This document shows positions 55,424-64,000 of a stretch of 64,000 bases of DNA, one piece after another (within the stretch, counting starts at the first letter, position 1; each line of letters opens with the position of its first letter). The stretch covers positions 307,350-371,349 of the forward strand of contig NZ_JAMQAW010000006.1 of assembly GCF_023701525.1 (NCBI RefSeq), written 5' to 3'. The DNA comes from Streptomyces albipurpureus. Lineage in GTDB: Bacteria > Actinomycetota > Actinomycetes > Streptomycetales > Streptomycetaceae. The notes below the pieces were generated by a model. The model was given only the letters and a program-made list of their open reading frames with translations, did not search any database and was not told the DNA's origin. The translations under genes and the position numbers were made by a program.

Positions 55424-56631
55424 GCGTCGGTGGCCGCGGGGTCGTAGAAGAAGTTCTCGAAGTCCGCGGGGTCGTTGAACCCGTTGGCGAAGCGATCGGC
55501 CACCGGCTGGAGCTGACCCGCCGCGCCGATCAGGTTCAAGATGTGCTCCGGCGGGGGCGCGAGCATGGCGTTGGTCCACTTGGTGACGTGTTGCGCGGTC
55601 TCCCAGTAGCGGTCGAAGGTGGCCTGCATCCAGTCCCCGTCGAACGGCTTGTCGCCGTGCTCGACGATGGAGTCGAGGTAGGCGGTGGCGCACTTGGACG
55701 CCGAGTTCGAGCCCTGGCCCGTGATCGGGTCGTTGGCGACGACGACATCGGCGACACCGAGCACCAGACCGCCGCCGGGCAGCTGCCCGATCGGCTTGCG
55801 TACGGTGGGGGCGTACCGTCCGGCGAGGGTGCCGCCGGCGTCGGTGAGTTCGACCTTGGTGGCGCGGGCGTACTCCCACGGCAGGAAGCGTTCCAGCAGC
55901 TCCAGGGTGAGGGCCAGATGCTCCGAGGGGTCCTTCACTCCCTGGAAGACATCGAGCGGACCGCCCGGAACGCCCTCCCAGAACAGGATGTCGGCGCGAC
56001 CGGAGTTGGTGAAGGTCGGCATCACGAAGAGCTCACCGACCCCCGGTACGAGGTTGCAGCGGACCGCGTCGAACTCGGGATGCTCCGGGCGCGGCCCCAG
56101 ACCGTGGACATAGGCGACGGCCAGGGCGCGCTGGGGGGCGTCGTACGGGGAGCGGGTGGCGTCCCGGCCGAACATCGAGACCAGCTCGCCCTTTCCCGCG
56201 GAGACCATCACCAGGTCGTAGGTGCGGGAGAAGTAGTCAAGGTCGCCGACGGCGGCTCCGTGGATGACGAGTTGTCCACCGCGCTGGGCGAAGGTCTCCA
56301 TCCAGCCGGCCATCTTCACCCGCTGGTCCACCGACTGGGCGTAGCCGTCGAGCTTGCCGACCCAGTCGATGAGGCGCTGTGACTCGGGCCCGGCGACGGA
56401 CACGCCGAGGCCCTCGATCCTGGGGGCCTGGGACTCCCAGAAGTTGATCCCCAGGTCGCGCTCGTGCTGGAGGGCGGTGTGGAACATGCACTGCGTCGAC
56501 ATGACCCGGCCGGAGCGGATCTCATCGGCCGTGCGGTTGGACATCAAGGTGACCTCGTAACCCTTCGACTGGAGGCCGAGGGCGAGCTGGAGACCGGACT
56601 GACCGGCTCCGACTATGAGTATCTTCCGCAT
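55375..56631 (-). CDS. StyA-like FAD-dependent monooxygenase
   Basis: 418 residues. The FAD-binding Rossmann motif is ILIVGAGQSGLQLALGL, and the layout follows styrene/indole monooxygenase oxygenase components (RSGRVMSTQCMFHTAL, VMVSAGKGELV, GQGSNSASKCATAYLD). These enzymes epoxidise or hydroxylate aromatics using reduced flavin from a partner reductase, which is not visible here. The gene follows the conservon GTPase gene by about 40 bases on the same strand, so it may be its last member. Confidence 0.88.
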   Translation of the reverse strand: MRKILIVGAGQSGLQLALGLQSKGYEVTLMSNRTADEIRSGRVMSTQCMFHTALQHERDLGINFWESQAPRIEGLGVSVAGPESQRLIDWVGKLDGYAQSVDQRVKMAGWMETFAQRGGQLVIHGAAVGDLDYFSRTYDLVMVSAGKGELVSMFGRDATRSPYDAPQRALAVAYVHGLGPRPEHPEFDAVRCNLVPGVGELFVMPTFTNSGRADILFWEGVPGGPLDVFQGVKDPSEHLALTLELLERFLPWEYARATKVELTDAGGTLAGRYAPTVRKPIGQLPGGGLVLGVADVVVANDPITGQGSNSASKCATAYLDSIVEHGDKPFDGDWMQATFDRYWETAQHVTKWTNAMLAPPPEHILNLIGAAGQLQPVADRFANGFNDPADFENFFYDPAATDAYLAEVGAAAAAGSAG

Positions 56632-56669
56632 CCGGGGAGTCTCTTTCGTCTGGGCAGAGCTAGCAAGGA

Positions 56670-57353
56670 CTATTCGGGGGTGGCATCGAGCGCAAGGCTC
56701 ACCAGAGCCAGAAGTGACTCGACAACGGTGGTTCGCCTGCGCGCGTCCATGATCACAATCGGTACATGTACCGGTATGGTCAAGGCCTCCCGCACGTCCT
56801 CGATCTCAAACATCTCCGAGCCGTCGAAGTGGTTCACCGCGACGATGTACGGCAGCCCACTGCTTTCGAAGTAGTCCAGTGCCGGGAAGCAGTCGGACAG
56901 CCGCCGGGTGTCGGCGAGCACGACCGCCCCGACCGCGCCACGCGCCAGGTCGTCCCACATGAACCAGAAGCGTTGCTGTCCCGGCGTGCCGAAGACGTAG
57001 AGCACCAGATCCCGGTCGAGGGTGAGCCGGCCGAAGTCCATGGCGACGGTGGTGGTGAGCTTCTCCGGCGTTGACGCGAGGTCGTCGGTCTCCTCGCTCG
57101 CCTGGGTCATCAGCGCCTCGGTCTGGAGCGGAGTGATCTCCGAGACCGAGGCGACGAACGTTGTCTTGCCGACACCGAAACCGCCGGCGACGACTATCTT
57201 GGCGGCGGTGGGGGCGCGGTTGTGGTCCAGTTGCCACGCCTGGAGGCCCTCGTCGGCGGCTATGGAGCCGCCGGGGGCGGTATCCGGACAGGGGTCGCGC
57301 TGCTGCTCGGGGTGGTTCTGGGCAAGCAGAGTCTCAGAGGCGGCGGAGTCCAC
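56670..57353 (-). CDS. cvnD: Conservon GTPase (CvnD-like)
   Basis: 227 residues from a GTG, overlapping the preceding gene by 20 bases. P-loop GGFGVGKTTF, DFGRLTLDRDLVLYVFGTPGQ (switch II) and NHFDG (NKxD-like, here NHxD) identify the small GTPase of conservons, which interacts with the roadblock and DUF742 proteins at the membrane. Confidence 0.93.
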   Translation of the reverse strand: MDSAASETLLAQNHPEQQRDPCPDTAPGGSIAADEGLQAWQLDHNRAPTAAKIVVAGGFGVGKTTFVASVSEITPLQTEALMTQASEETDDLASTPEKLTTTVAMDFGRLTLDRDLVLYVFGTPGQQRFWFMWDDLARGAVGAVVLADTRRLSDCFPALDYFESSGLPYIVAVNHFDGSEMFEIEDVREALTIPVHVPIVIMDARRRTTVVESLLALVSLALDATPE

Positions 57354-57774
57354 TCAGCACCCTTTCCAGCAGTGCGCGTTCAGGGCGTCCGGGGGCGTGC
57401 CCGGTGCCATATACACGGATCTTTCCCTGGTCCGCCAGATCGCTCAGGAGCACTCTGACGACACCGAGCGGCATCTTGAGGATCGCCGAGATCTCGGCGA
57501 CGGTACGCATCCGGCGGCACAGCTCGACGATGGCCTGGAGTTCGGGCATCACCCGGGAGGACAGATCGCCCTTGGGGAGCTCGGGACGCTCGGGGGGCGC
57601 TTCGATGGCCGCCACGAACGTTTCCACCAACAGCACATGGCCGAAACGGGTGCGACCACCGGTGAGTGAGTAGGGCCGCACCCGGGCGGGGCGGCGGTTC
57701 TCACCGCGTACCGGCAACCCCGAGGGGCCGATACCGGCGGGAACGTCAGGGCCCAGCGGCCCGGAGGCGGTCAT
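57334..57774 (-). CDS. cvnC: Conservon DUF742 protein (CvnC-like)
   Basis: 146 residues. RPYSLTGGRTR and LKMPLGVVRVLLSDLADQGKI are DUF742 hallmarks, with a winged-helix-like C-terminal half. It overlaps the roadblock gene by 4 bases and the GTPase gene by 20, so the set is translated together. Confidence 0.93.
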   Translation of the reverse strand: MTASGPLGPDVPAGIGPSGLPVRGENRRPARVRPYSLTGGRTRFGHVLLVETFVAAIEAPPERPELPKGDLSSRVMPELQAIVELCRRMRTVAEISAILKMPLGVVRVLLSDLADQGKIRVYGTGHAPGRPERALLERVLSGLRRL

Positions 57775-58253
57775 CGGACCCCCTCCAGGGTCTGGCGCAA
57801 CTCACTGCGGAGTTCGGGGGTGAGCACATGTCCGGCCCGGCCCACGAAGAGCCCCATGTGGTAGGCGACGACGGACATGTCGCAGTCCGCCTCGGCATGG
57901 ACGCCCAGGAGTGAGCCGTCGCTGATCGACATGATGAACACGCAGGCGTCCTCCATGGCGACCATCGTCTGCTTGACGCCGCCGCCGTCCATCAACCGGG
58001 CGGCGCCGATGGTCAGGCTGCCGATCCCGGAGACGATGGTGGCGAGGTCGGCGCTGGAGCCCTTGGGGCCGTCCTGGTGGCCGCCCCCGATGGGTGCGGC
58101 GTTCTGGGCCGGGTCGGAAGACAACAGCAGCAGCCCATCGGACGATACGACGGCCACCGAGCGCAGACCTGGCACCTCCTCCACCAGATTGCTGAGCAAC
58201 CAGTGCAGATTGCGGGCCTCGCTACTCAGGCCGAACGTGCTGGTCGCAGTCAA
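57771..58253 (-). CDS. cvnB: Conservon roadblock/LC7 protein (CvnB-like)
   Basis: 160 residues. A roadblock/LC7 fold with NLHWLLSNLVEEVPGLRSVAVVSSDGLLL and a CVFIMSISDGSLLGV strand. It probably regulates the GTPase of the same operon as a GTPase-activating or scaffold protein. It overlaps the sensor gene by 4 bases. Confidence 0.94.
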   Translation of the reverse strand: MTATSTFGLSSEARNLHWLLSNLVEEVPGLRSVAVVSSDGLLLLSSDPAQNAAPIGGGHQDGPKGSSADLATIVSGIGSLTIGAARLMDGGGVKQTMVAMEDACVFIMSISDGSLLGVHAEADCDMSVVAYHMGLFVGRAGHVLTPELRSELRQTLEGVR

Positions 58254-61108
58254 CTGCGTGCCTCCTCGACTGTGTCCCCCGCTTCTTCTGTCGCCTTACG
58301 CGCGCTCTGGGCCACTTGCGCCTCGGCTTCGCGTCGGCCCTGGTCGGCAGCGCGCTGGAAGCCGCCGAGCCTGCGGCGCAGGTCTTCGGCGTCAACGCTG
58401 CCGGTCCGCTCGCCTGGTGCGGCTGCGGGCTTGACGATCTTGGGTGTGCGCTTGGGCAGGCCCTTGTCGGTGACCCGGTCCCACACCGGCGCGGGACCCG
58501 CGACAGGTCCGGGCGCCACGGCCGGCTCGGGTTCACCGGCCGGCTCGGGAACCGACGCTACCGGCTCGGGCGAGCCAAAGGGTGTCGCCTGGCCGGGCAT
58601 GACCGGATACTGCTCCAACTCCGGCAGCCGCATCTCGAAGGTGGGCTCATCGGGCGCGTGGGAGTCCGGCACGCTGTCGGCGGCCCGCTCGTGCACTTCC
58701 GGCTCGGCGGCCCGCACAGCGGCCTCGGCGGCCTCCACCAGCGGATCGACCAGCGGATCGGCAGGCGGTCCGGCAGGCGGTGCGGGCAGCGGCTGGCGCG
58801 GAGAGCTCGGCAGGGCGTTGGAGTTGGCCTCGGCGACCGACCCGGGGAGGTGGAACCCGGTGCCGGAGTCGCCGGCACGGCCACGGCCCTCGACGGGTGA
58901 TGCCTTGGGCAGCAGCCCCTGCGGGAGCACCACGACTGCGGCGACCCCGCCCTGGGCCTGCTCGCGCAGTTGTACGCGCACACCGTGGCGGGCGGCCAGC
59001 AGCGCGGCGACCCGCAGTCCAAGGCCCTCGGCGTCCCGACCGGAAGCCACCGGCGGGGCGGCCTCGAAGGTCTCGGGGTCAGCCAGCCGGGCATTGAGCT
59101 CGGCGAGCCGTCCCGGGGTCATCCCTATGCCGCCGTCCTGTACCGAGAGCATCACTTCGCCGCTCTCCAGGAGCCAGCCGGAGAGCTCGACCTGGGCTTC
59201 CGGGGGCGAGAACGAGGTGGCGTTCTCCAACAGTTCGGCGACGAGGTGGCTGAGGTCATCGGCGGCGAAGCCGGCGACCTGGACATGCGGGGGCAGCGAC
59301 TGGATGACGACGCGCTCGTACCGCTCGATCTCGCTGACGGCGGCCCGCAGCACATCGACGAGCGGAACCGGCCCTGTGTGGCTGTGGCCGTGTTCCGCGC
59401 CGGCGAGGACCAGCAGGTTCTCGCTGTGGCGGCGCATGACGGTGGCCATGTGGTCGAGCTTGAAGAGAGTGGCGAGACGCTCTGGGTCCTGCTCCCGCTC
59501 CTCCAGCTTCTCGATCACGCCGAGTTGCCGCTCCACCAGGCCGAGGGTGCGCAGGGAGAGATTGACGAAGGTGTGGTCGACGGTGTGGCGCAGGCGTTCG
59601 AGTTCGGCGGTGAGCTGGGCGGTGTGCTGGCGCATCTCGGCCCGAGCGGCGCTGAGCTGGGCCGCCACCGCATCGCGCGAGCCGGCCAACTCGCCCCGGT
59701 CGCCCTCCAGCCGTTCGGCCCGGTCGCCGAGTTCGACGACCTTTCCGTGCAGGGCGTTGAGGGACCGTACGACCTGCGCGAACTCATCGTTGCGACCGGT
59801 GAAGCGCACCGGGTCTTCCAACTCGGGCGCGTTCGCCAACCGGGCCGCGCCGATCCGCAGTACGGCGAGCGGGCGGGTGAGGGTGCGGGCGATGGCGGCC
59901 AGTGCGCCGATCGTCAACAGCAGGGTGCCGCCGAGCAGTCCGACCCGGATCTCCAGCGCGGTGACATCGTCGTCACGAAGCTGCTCGAAGCTGACGATCC
60001 GCTCCGACGCGAGCGAGGACTCGATCCCACGCATCAACTCGATACGGGCGGTGAGCGACGACTCCAGCTTCTCCCGGTTGGACTTGCGGTCGCCGGCGGA
60101 CAGTTGGGGCTGGTCGGTGAGTCTGGCGAGATAGTTCTCGGCTGTCTTGACCTCGGCACCGGTGACCGTGGCGGCCAGCGACTCACGGGCGTCCTTGCCC
60201 GCTGCCTGGTCGAAGTCGGCCAGTGCGGCTTGTTCACGCACCCGGGACTGCTGGGCGGCGGCGCTGAGGACGTCACGGATCTCGTCGGCGGCCTTGGACT
60301 CGTCGGTCTCCTGCTCGACGGGGAGCCCGCTGATCGGGTCGAGGCTCTCCTCGGTCTCCCCGGCCGGGACCGAGAGCGCGGCCAGCAGCAGCCCACGGGC
60401 CGCCGATGCCTGCTCGACGGCGAGACCGAGTGCCGCGGGCGCACGGGTGGCAGCGGTCGCACCGGGGGCGCGGGAGGGAGTCTCGTCGGCGAGTTCCACG
60501 GCGAGCGCGTGCAGCCCGGTGATGACGGCGGTGTACGCGCGGTGGGCTTCCACCGCCGTGCCCTTGCCGGTCATCGCGTCACGCCGTACCGAGGGCACGG
60601 CGGCCAGTTCGCGCCGGAGTTCGGCGCGCCCATCGGGGATGACCTCGGTGATCTCGTCTATCTGACGATCCACCCGGGCGCTGCGGGTTGCGGTGACCTC
60701 GCGCCGGTCCTTGTCGCCGGCCCCGGCCTCCTGCTCCTCACGCCCTGCGGCGATGTAGGCGGTGACCTCGTCGCGCTCATCGGCGAGCGAGTGGGCGAGT
60801 GTGACGGCCTGCCGGTTGAGCTCGGCGAGTTCGACCAGTCGCTGGGACTCGCTCAGCTCCGCCGACACCGCGAGGACTCCGGGCAGCCCGGCGCCGATGA
60901 CGACCAGACTGACGACGGCCACTCCCGCGACCAGCCTGCTGCGTACGCGCTTGGCCCGGCCTGGCGCAGCCGGGGCCGGCGGGGCGGACTGTGCCTGGAA
61001 CGTCTCAGGGACCAGGGGGGCCTGAGGCCGCTTCTTCTGCACCGGTGCTCGCAATCCTGCTTGACTCGTCCGCCCTTTGACCTTGAAGCAGAGATGACGA
61101 CCGGTCAT
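58250..61108 (-). CDS. cvnA: Conservon sensor kinase-like protein (CvnA-like) with NIT domain
   Basis: 952 residues from the ATG at 61108; the frame runs further upstream without a better start. A membrane segment (about 50-75), a nitrate/nitrite-sensing-type extracellular domain (to about 370), a second segment, HAMP, then the dimerisation helix LDHMATVMRRHSENLLVLAG and HATPase (ELLENATSFSPP, DGGIGMTPG). The C-terminal 230 residues are Pro/Glu-rich and disordered. It heads the conservon and is divergent from a PP2C-like gene. Confidence 0.93.
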   Translation of the reverse strand: MTGRHLCFKVKGRTSQAGLRAPVQKKRPQAPLVPETFQAQSAPPAPAAPGRAKRVRSRLVAGVAVVSLVVIGAGLPGVLAVSAELSESQRLVELAELNRQAVTLAHSLADERDEVTAYIAAGREEQEAGAGDKDRREVTATRSARVDRQIDEITEVIPDGRAELRRELAAVPSVRRDAMTGKGTAVEAHRAYTAVITGLHALAVELADETPSRAPGATAATRAPAALGLAVEQASAARGLLLAALSVPAGETEESLDPISGLPVEQETDESKAADEIRDVLSAAAQQSRVREQAALADFDQAAGKDARESLAATVTGAEVKTAENYLARLTDQPQLSAGDRKSNREKLESSLTARIELMRGIESSLASERIVSFEQLRDDDVTALEIRVGLLGGTLLLTIGALAAIARTLTRPLAVLRIGAARLANAPELEDPVRFTGRNDEFAQVVRSLNALHGKVVELGDRAERLEGDRGELAGSRDAVAAQLSAARAEMRQHTAQLTAELERLRHTVDHTFVNLSLRTLGLVERQLGVIEKLEEREQDPERLATLFKLDHMATVMRRHSENLLVLAGAEHGHSHTGPVPLVDVLRAAVSEIERYERVVIQSLPPHVQVAGFAADDLSHLVAELLENATSFSPPEAQVELSGWLLESGEVMLSVQDGGIGMTPGRLAELNARLADPETFEAAPPVASGRDAEGLGLRVAALLAARHGVRVQLREQAQGGVAAVVVLPQGLLPKASPVEGRGRAGDSGTGFHLPGSVAEANSNALPSSPRQPLPAPPAGPPADPLVDPLVEAAEAAVRAAEPEVHERAADSVPDSHAPDEPTFEMRLPELEQYPVMPGQATPFGSPEPVASVPEPAGEPEPAVAPGPVAGPAPVWDRVTDKGLPKRTPKIVKPAAAPGERTGSVDAEDLRRRLGGFQRAADQGRREAEAQVAQSARKATEEAGDTVEEARS

Positions 61109-61414
61109 ACACCTGACCCCACCCCTGGTATGACTTAAGACCATTCCAGTGCATTTGGGAGGGAGGTGCACATCGGCCGCTCCGCCACCTGAACGAGTGA
61201 ACAACACCAGGGAGTTGGCGAACAACTCCTCTCGGTTGCCGTCACGTGCCGGGAATGGACACTGACTGGATCTTCCGGCCGGGCTTTGACAGGATGCGCG
61301 CCCGCAGCTTCGCTCATTGACCATTCAGGACCGAGTCACACCCCCTGACCTGGCCGTACGGATCGTTTGCGCGATTGTGCAGGCAACGTGAACGACTCAT
61401 GCAGACTGAGTGTC
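61109..61414. other. Divergent intergenic region of the conservon and the PP2C-like gene
   Basis: About 306 bases with promoters in both directions expected; no clear -35/-10 pair or gene seen. Confidence 0.4.
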
Positions 61415-62203
61415 ATGCGCATCGAACTCGCCACTTCGCCCGGCTCACCCGAACGCCCCAACGAGGACTGGGCATCCGTGGCCCTGCCGGCGTCGGGGCA
61501 GGGTGGAGCACTCATCGTCCTTGATGGAGTGACCCCGCCCGAGGGTGACTACGGCTGTGAGCATGGAGTCCCATGGTTTACCGCTCGATTGGGCGGCACC
61601 CTGCTCGAACTGTCCGTTTCCCAGCTAGATGCCCCTCTGACCGAGGTTCTCGCCACGGCAATCCGACGCACCGCCGATGTTCACCGAAACAGTTGTGACC
61701 TTTCTCACGTAAGAACGCCTCAGGCGACGGTGGTCATGGCCCGTTGGGGTGGCCCCTCGCAGGACGTGGAACATCTGGTGCTCTCGGACTCGGTGCTGCT
61801 GCTGGAGTCCCCGGAGGGCGGAGTACGGGCGATTCTGGACGATCGCATCGACCGGCTGCCCCGAGAGCTCCTGCGGACCCATGAGTCGGCGGACCGACTG
61901 CGCAACGCGGAGGGCGGGTTCTTCACGGCGGCGGCCGATCCCGGCGTCACGGTCCACGCGGTGGCGGGCCGCACACCGAGGGAGCGCGTCCGGGCCCTGG
62001 CCGCCCTGACGGACGGGGCTTCACGCTGGGTGGAGATGTTCGAGGAGGGCAGCTGGACCCAGTGCCTGGGGGTGCTGCGCAAGGAAGGGGCGCAGGGGTT
62101 GATCGACCGGGTACGGGCGGTGGAGACGGCGGCACTGGAGCGTACGACGGTGATCCGCTGGAAGCTGCACGATGACGCCGCGGTGGTCTTCGCGGAGCTC
62201 TAG
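61415..62203 (+). CDS. PP2C-like protein phosphatase
   Basis: 262 residues from the ATG of MRIELATSPGSPERPNEDW. The metal-binding pattern of PP2C phosphatases is present: PNEDW, ALIVLDGV, GxEHGV-like, LSDSVLLL, ALTDGASRW and HDDAAVVFAEL near the end. It may dephosphorylate serine or threonine in response to envelope signals. It is divergent from the conservon. Confidence 0.8.
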   Translation: MRIELATSPGSPERPNEDWASVALPASGQGGALIVLDGVTPPEGDYGCEHGVPWFTARLGGTLLELSVSQLDAPLTEVLATAIRRTADVHRNSCDLSHVRTPQATVVMARWGGPSQDVEHLVLSDSVLLLESPEGGVRAILDDRIDRLPRELLRTHESADRLRNAEGGFFTAAADPGVTVHAVAGRTPRERVRALAALTDGASRWVEMFEEGSWTQCLGVLRKEGAQGLIDRVRAVETAALERTTVIRWKLHDDAAVVFAEL

Positions 62204-62876
62204 GGCCGTTCCCAGCCCTCGGGACGCTCCGGCGGGGTTGGCGGCTCCCGCCGGGCAGACCGGGGGGGCCGGGGTCCCAGAGCGCCGTGCGAACCACCGG
62301 GTGACCGGGTCAGGGGCCACGCGATCCGGGAGCGCCCAGGCCAAGGAGGCGCGATCCGGGAGCCCAGGGCCGACGAGCCCGCCAGCCTCCACCGGCCTAC
62401 CGCCCCCCTTGATGACGCTTGCCCGGGATCTGGGGTTCCGCCCCTGGTTCCTTCCTTAGTTCCGTCCCTGAACGCGGGACCGGTTGGCGGCGCTCATCCA
62501 TCCCCCGGAGTCTGGGCCGCCTCCAGGCGGCCGGACGGGTCAGCGGTCCGGGTCCCATGGCCCCGACGCTCCCAGCGCTCCCAGCGCTCCCAAGGCGAGG
62601 GCGTGCTCCCGGCCGTTCCCAGGGTGAAGGCTCCCGTCCGCCCCGATCCCGGCGGCCGGGAGCGGGCGCTCAGGGGCAGAGCGGCCCGCTGCGGAACACC
62701 TGGCCGAACTCCGTGATGGGCGAGACGTCCGCTGGATCGCGGCGCCGTGGCGGCGAGAGGCCCGAGCAATGCCCTGGGGCCCTCGCGCCTCGGGGCGGAA
62801 CGGGCGAGTCCCAAGGAACGTCCCGGCACCCGCGCGCCTCGGGGCGGACGCCGACCCGGCGACCGCCCACGTCAGG
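62204..62876. other. Intergenic region with short repeats, no gene
   Basis: No supported gene in about 670 bases. It contains GCGATCCGGGAGC twice (about 62319 and 62350) and CGCTCCCAG three times (62568-62594). Confidence 0.5.
62568..62594. repeat. 9-bp tandem repeat, three copies
   Basis: CGCTCCCAG occurs three times in tandem (last base differs in the third). Confidence 0.8.
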
Positions 62877-63359
62877 TCAGGATTCCGCGCTGACGTTCAG
62901 CTCGTGCAGCAGTCTGGCCAGTTCCGCGATCTCCCCACGGTCCCAGTCGGCCAGCTTGCGGACATAGGTCTCCCGCCGGGCATCCCTCACTCGGCGGAAT
63001 CGCTCCAGACCTTCTTCCGTGAGCCGTACGAGTGATGCCCGGCCATCGGCCGGATCGGGCTCCCTCGACACCAGCCCCACCTCTTCGAGCGCCCGGAGCT
63101 GACGGCTCATCGTCGCCTTGCCGACGCCGAAGTACACGGCGAGATCCGTCCCGCGCTGCACCCCCGTCGCCTCCAGCTGGACGAGCAACCCATAGGCGGC
63201 GGGCTCCAATCCGGGATGGACCGCACGGGCCATTTCCCCCGAGGACGCACGAGCGCGGCGCAGGAATACGGCCAACTCCTTCTCCAGCGCCAGGAAAACA
63301 TGGTCGACACCATCCGTACCGCGGGGCTCGGCTTCACTCCCCGTACCGCTTCTCTGCAC
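62877..63359 (-). CDS. MarR-family regulator
   Basis: 160 residues from a GTG with AGGGG at about 9 bases. A winged helix with VQRGTDLAVYFGVGKATMSRQLRALEEVGLVSREPDPADGRASLVRLTEEG is the MarR signature (DxRxS wing as DGRAS). It is divergent from the lysozyme gene; it may control that or another target. Confidence 0.9.
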   Translation of the reverse strand: MQRSGTGSEAEPRGTDGVDHVFLALEKELAVFLRRARASSGEMARAVHPGLEPAAYGLLVQLEATGVQRGTDLAVYFGVGKATMSRQLRALEEVGLVSREPDPADGRASLVRLTEEGLERFRRVRDARRETYVRKLADWDRGEIAELARLLHELNVSAES

Positions 63360-63592
63360 GTCAACACCCCTCGTAGGCTTTCCCGTTCACAGGCGTCCTC
63401 GCCGGGGCCGGTCATCGCCGCAGCGCGGTCAGTATTTCGCAGGCATAGACCAGCGGCGGCCCTTCAGAGCCCGTTCCCGGCTCCGCTCCGGCACACAACC
63501 CATCGAATGGCATGCCCACACCAAATTAACCCATCTAGGTATGTCATGACATCGATGCAGAAAATCCTCTTTATGCGCTTCAGGGGCACGCT

Positions 63593-64000
63593 ATGCCCGT
63601 GGACAGATTCGGAACAGCACGCCCCCATCCCTCGATGAGGAGCTTCCGCCGCCCGTTCATAACAACGTCCGGTGTCCTTCTCATCGCCCTCTCCCTCCTC
63701 TTCTCCTCTTCCTCCGTCGCCGCCGCGGGTGAGACTCCCCCGCCGCGCGGATCGGCCCATCTCGGCATGGGCGTCGTCGCCCATGACGGGCAGGGCGCGC
63801 TACCGCCCGAGCAGCGCGGCCTTGAGCCGGAGGCCACTCAGACGGAAGGCGTCGATGTCGCCAGCCATCAGGGCAATGTCGACTGGCCGGCACTCTGGGC
63901 CAGCGGTGTGAAGTGGGCCTACGTCAAGGCCACGGAGGGCACCTACTACAAGAACCCCTACTTCACCCAGCAGTACGACGGCTCCCATGACAGCGGAATG
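63593..64000 (+). CDS. Secreted GH25-family lysozyme (partial, runs past the window)
   Basis: 136 residues up to the window end, from the ATG at 63593 (a second ATG at 63635 gives a more usual signal start). A signal peptide (ITTSGVLLIALSLLFSSSSV) is followed by a linker and the GH25 opening GVDVASHQGNVDWPALWASG with the catalytic Asp, then WAYVKATEGTYYKNPYF. The enzyme cleaves peptidoglycan between MurNAc and GlcNAc. Confidence 0.88.
   Translation, partial: MPVDRFGTARPHPSMRSFRRPFITTSGVLLIALSLLFSSSSVAAAGETPPPRGSAHLGMGVVAHDGQGALPPEQRGLEPEATQTEGVDVASHQGNVDWPALWASGVKWAYVKATEGTYYKNPYFTQQYDGSHDSGM

Overview
The window is from a high-GC actinomycete, most likely a Streptomyces. The evidence is the strongly G/C-biased third codon positions, the many GTG starts, the four-base overlapping operons, a complete conservon (sensor kinase, roadblock, DUF742, GTPase), a DUF574-type methyltransferase, separate Ku / LigD-type polymerase / DNA ligase genes, and an RsbW-like ATPase. 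I see no tRNA, rRNA, CRISPR array or intact insertion sequence.

Positions 1-11600 form an iron-handling locus. It starts with the tail of an AraC-type regulator. Next is a fusion of a siderophore-interacting (ferric reductase-like) protein to a methyltransferase, then a pair of half-size ABC transporters with complementary degenerate ATP sites. A four-gene Fe-siderophore uptake operon (two permeases, ATPase, lipoprotein) follows, divergent from a cupin-AraC regulator and with a candidate iron box between them. Positions 11600-16620 hold an RsbW-like ATPase, an unusual polyprenyl-synthetase-fold enzyme preceded by a possible 25-codon ORF, a DrrAB-like exporter downstream of a perfect 14-bp palindrome, and an alpha/beta hydrolase.

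Positions 16842-31343 are the most distinctive part: six co-directional genes that read as one biosynthetic operon. In order of transcription they are leuA, NRPS C-A-T-E, NRPS C-A(Ser)-T-R, a secreted S33 peptidase-like hydrolase, an IS630-transposase-derived DNA-binding protein whose catalytic residues look lost, and ilvE. I infer that leuA and ilvE feed a leucine-like residue, that it is epimerised and joined to serine, and that the peptide leaves reductively as an aldehyde or alcohol. A methyltransferase is divergent from leuA. No MbtH gene, acyl ligase or phosphopantetheinyl transferase is visible nearby.

Positions 33300-64000 look like ordinary chromosome: a frameshifted methyltransferase, a two-component system, a DUF574 methyltransferase, Ku with a polymerase and a ligase for end joining, NERD and HEAT proteins, a lipoprotein with an orphan histidine kinase, an FtsW/RodA-PBP pair, a truncated Uma2-like remnant, an ADP-ribosylglycohydrolase, TetR, a SUKH protein, a coiled-coil secreted protein, a StyA-like flavoprotein next to a conservon, a PP2C-like phosphatase, MarR, and the start of a secreted GH25 lysozyme that runs off the window. 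All calls come from reading the sequence; no database search was run.
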